A DNA stretch of 34,064 bases from NCBI GenBank assembly GCA_030615265.1, contig JAUWZP010000012.1, positions 1 through 34,064 on the forward strand, in the 5' to 3' direction. The notes beneath the pieces were generated by a model. The model had not been told where the DNA came from and searched no databases. It saw nothing but the letters and a program-made list of their open reading frames with translations. Below are positions 33,218 to 34,064 of this stretch, piece after piece (the stretch's first letter is position 1; every line of letters starts with the position of its first letter). The stretch comes from Candidatus Bathyarchaeota archaeon (GTDB taxonomy: Archaea; Thermoproteota; Bathyarchaeia; Bathyarchaeales; Bathyarchaeaceae). The position numbers and the translations under genes were made by a program.

Positions 33218-33670
33218 ATGTTCAAGATTGCACACTCGAAAAAGGGAATATCACCGATTCTCGCAACACTTCTGTTGATAGTCATAACAGTTGCAGCAGT
33301 TATCGTAACCTACGCCTGGGTCTTAACCTTCACTACAACGCAGACTCAACAGGCTGGAGTGTTATTGACAAAAGAAAACGTATCATGGGGACCTACAAAC
33401 ACCACAATTACTGTTGTAATTAGAAACACCGGAACAAGTAATGGAAAAATCACGGCGGTTTACATGGGCACTTCATTAACAAATCTCGCCAGCATAAATA
33501 GTAGTGATGTGTCTCCAACTCCTGGGAGCGCCTCAGCGACCGTCAATGCGGAGTCATCGACCACATTTACGATAACATATTCGACTCAATGGGCGTCAAA
33601 TACAAGATACTACTTCAAGTTTGCCACAGATACTCCTGCCACACTAGAGTTCTCAGAGAAATCGCCTTAA
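33218..33670 (+). CDS. Type IV pilin / archaellin-like protein with class III signal peptide
   Basis: The N-terminus SKKGISPILATLLLI, then VITVAAVIVTYAWV, is a class III signal peptide: a basic pair, Gly at the prepilin peptidase site, and a hydrophobic helix that forms the filament core. The rest is a Thr/Ser-rich beta domain with NTGTSNGKITAVYMG, as in the archaeal pilin DUF1628-type family. It is likely an adhesion or surface pilus subunit. Strong AAGGTGA and a TATA box precede ATG 33218. The gene downstream encodes a prepilin peptidase, which would process it. Confidence 0.88.
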   Translation: MFKIAHSKKGISPILATLLLIVITVAAVIVTYAWVLTFTTTQTQQAGVLLTKENVSWGPTNTTITVVIRNTGTSNGKITAVYMGTSLTNLASINSSDVSPTPGSASATVNAESSTTFTITYSTQWASNTRYYFKFATDTPATLEFSEKSP

Positions 33671-33800
33671 AAGAGTGAAGTCTAAGGTAAACTACCATCG
33701 CCAACGGTTCAGAAACTTTCGTTCAATAACCCCCTTACTGTTTAAGTTATAAACTTCTTATTGCAAATATTTCCCCTTAGGAAGAATGGTGAGAGGATAA

Positions 33801-34064
33801 TTGAATGAAACTCTAGACGTTGCCAGAGTTGCCCTTATTCTGTCCTTTCTGGTTTATGCTTCTTGGAGTGACTGGCAAAAGCGTGAAGTAAGCAATAAGG
33901 TATGAGCAGTCTTAGCGCCTTTAGCTTTTCTTTTAACTTCGGTTCAATATGTCTTGTTTGCTGGGGACTTGCTGATTTATGTCATATCATTCGCCGTGAT
34001 GTCCGGCTTGGCAATTGTCCTTTTCTATGCTGGAGCTTTCGGCGGAGCAGACGCAAAGGCGCTT
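33801..34064 (+). pseudogene. Prepilin peptidase (A24/FlaK type), partial at window end, with in-frame TGA
   Basis: From TTG 33801 (GAGAGGA upstream) the frame reads LILSFLVYASWSDWQKREVSNKV, quoted here only in outline, then TGA at 33903-33905. It continues in the same frame with AVLAPLAFLLTSVQYV, a further membrane stretch and FGGADAKAL. The DWQKREVSN and GGADAK segments are the two aspartate motifs of type IV prepilin peptidases. Trp (TGG) would fit exactly where TGA lies. The window ends just after the second Asp. It is either a nonsense-mutated gene, a sequence error or a readthrough case. Neighbouring the pilin gene supports the function. Confidence 0.75.

Overview
The window is archaeal chromosomal DNA. 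The clearest markers are elongation factor aEF-1beta with its partner zinc-ribbon gene, FEN-1, a family B DNA polymerase, a Cdc48-type AAA ATPase, Trm5, a DUF371 protein, a PAC2-family protein, a class III (archaellin/pilin) signal peptide, TATA boxes close to leaderless-looking starts, and an intron-containing tRNA-Lys. The gene mix and many small lineage-type proteins suggest the TACK side of the Archaea, perhaps a Bathyarchaeia-like lineage; that placement is inference only.

Layout. 0.1-5 kb: an RqcH/NFACT ribosome quality-control protein, then three co-directional CBS-domain genes holding ten CBS modules, then a 59-residue winged-helix gene. 5-11 kb: small proteins, a two-HTH Lrp-like regulator, a family B DNA polymerase that appears to lack its exonuclease domain, and a divergent pair of radical-SAM genes that look like the archaeal lipoyl synthases LipS1 and LipS2. 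11-17.5 kb: a RAM-domain protein, several small proteins, ribose-5-phosphate isomerase, glucosamine-6-phosphate synthase (glmS), and an L-isoaspartyl methyltransferase gene (pcm) interrupted by 33 nt. 17.5-21 kb: fen1, a winged-helix gene and cdc48 on the minus strand. 21-29 kb: accessory-looking DNA with a large secreted glycoprotein-like gene, a MacB/FtsX-type ABC permease and ATPase, a tyrosine recombinase, a zinc-finger gene and two unknown genes. A 28-bp perfect inverted repeat brackets 21.19-27.08 kb. 29-34 kb: housekeeping genes (aEF-1beta, zinc ribbon, DUF371, trm5, tRNA-Lys, PAC2), then a ribbon-helix-helix regulator, a type IV pilin and a prepilin peptidase cut by the window end.

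Most striking observation. The 33-nt segment that breaks pcm with two in-frame TAG codons folds into the bulge-helix-bulge (BHB) substrate of the archaeal splicing endonuclease. Cutting both 3-nt bulges at the standard place removes exactly 33 nt and restores the GQTISAPHMVSIM motif. The tRNA-Lys intron at 31.3 kb has the same architecture: 33 nt, a 4-bp central helix, a 9-position inner stem with one mismatch and an 8-nt loop. This makes a spliced protein-coding mRNA likely. Other oddities are the exonuclease-less polymerase, the inverted repeats around the recombinase segment, and a prepilin peptidase with an in-frame TGA where tryptophan would fit.
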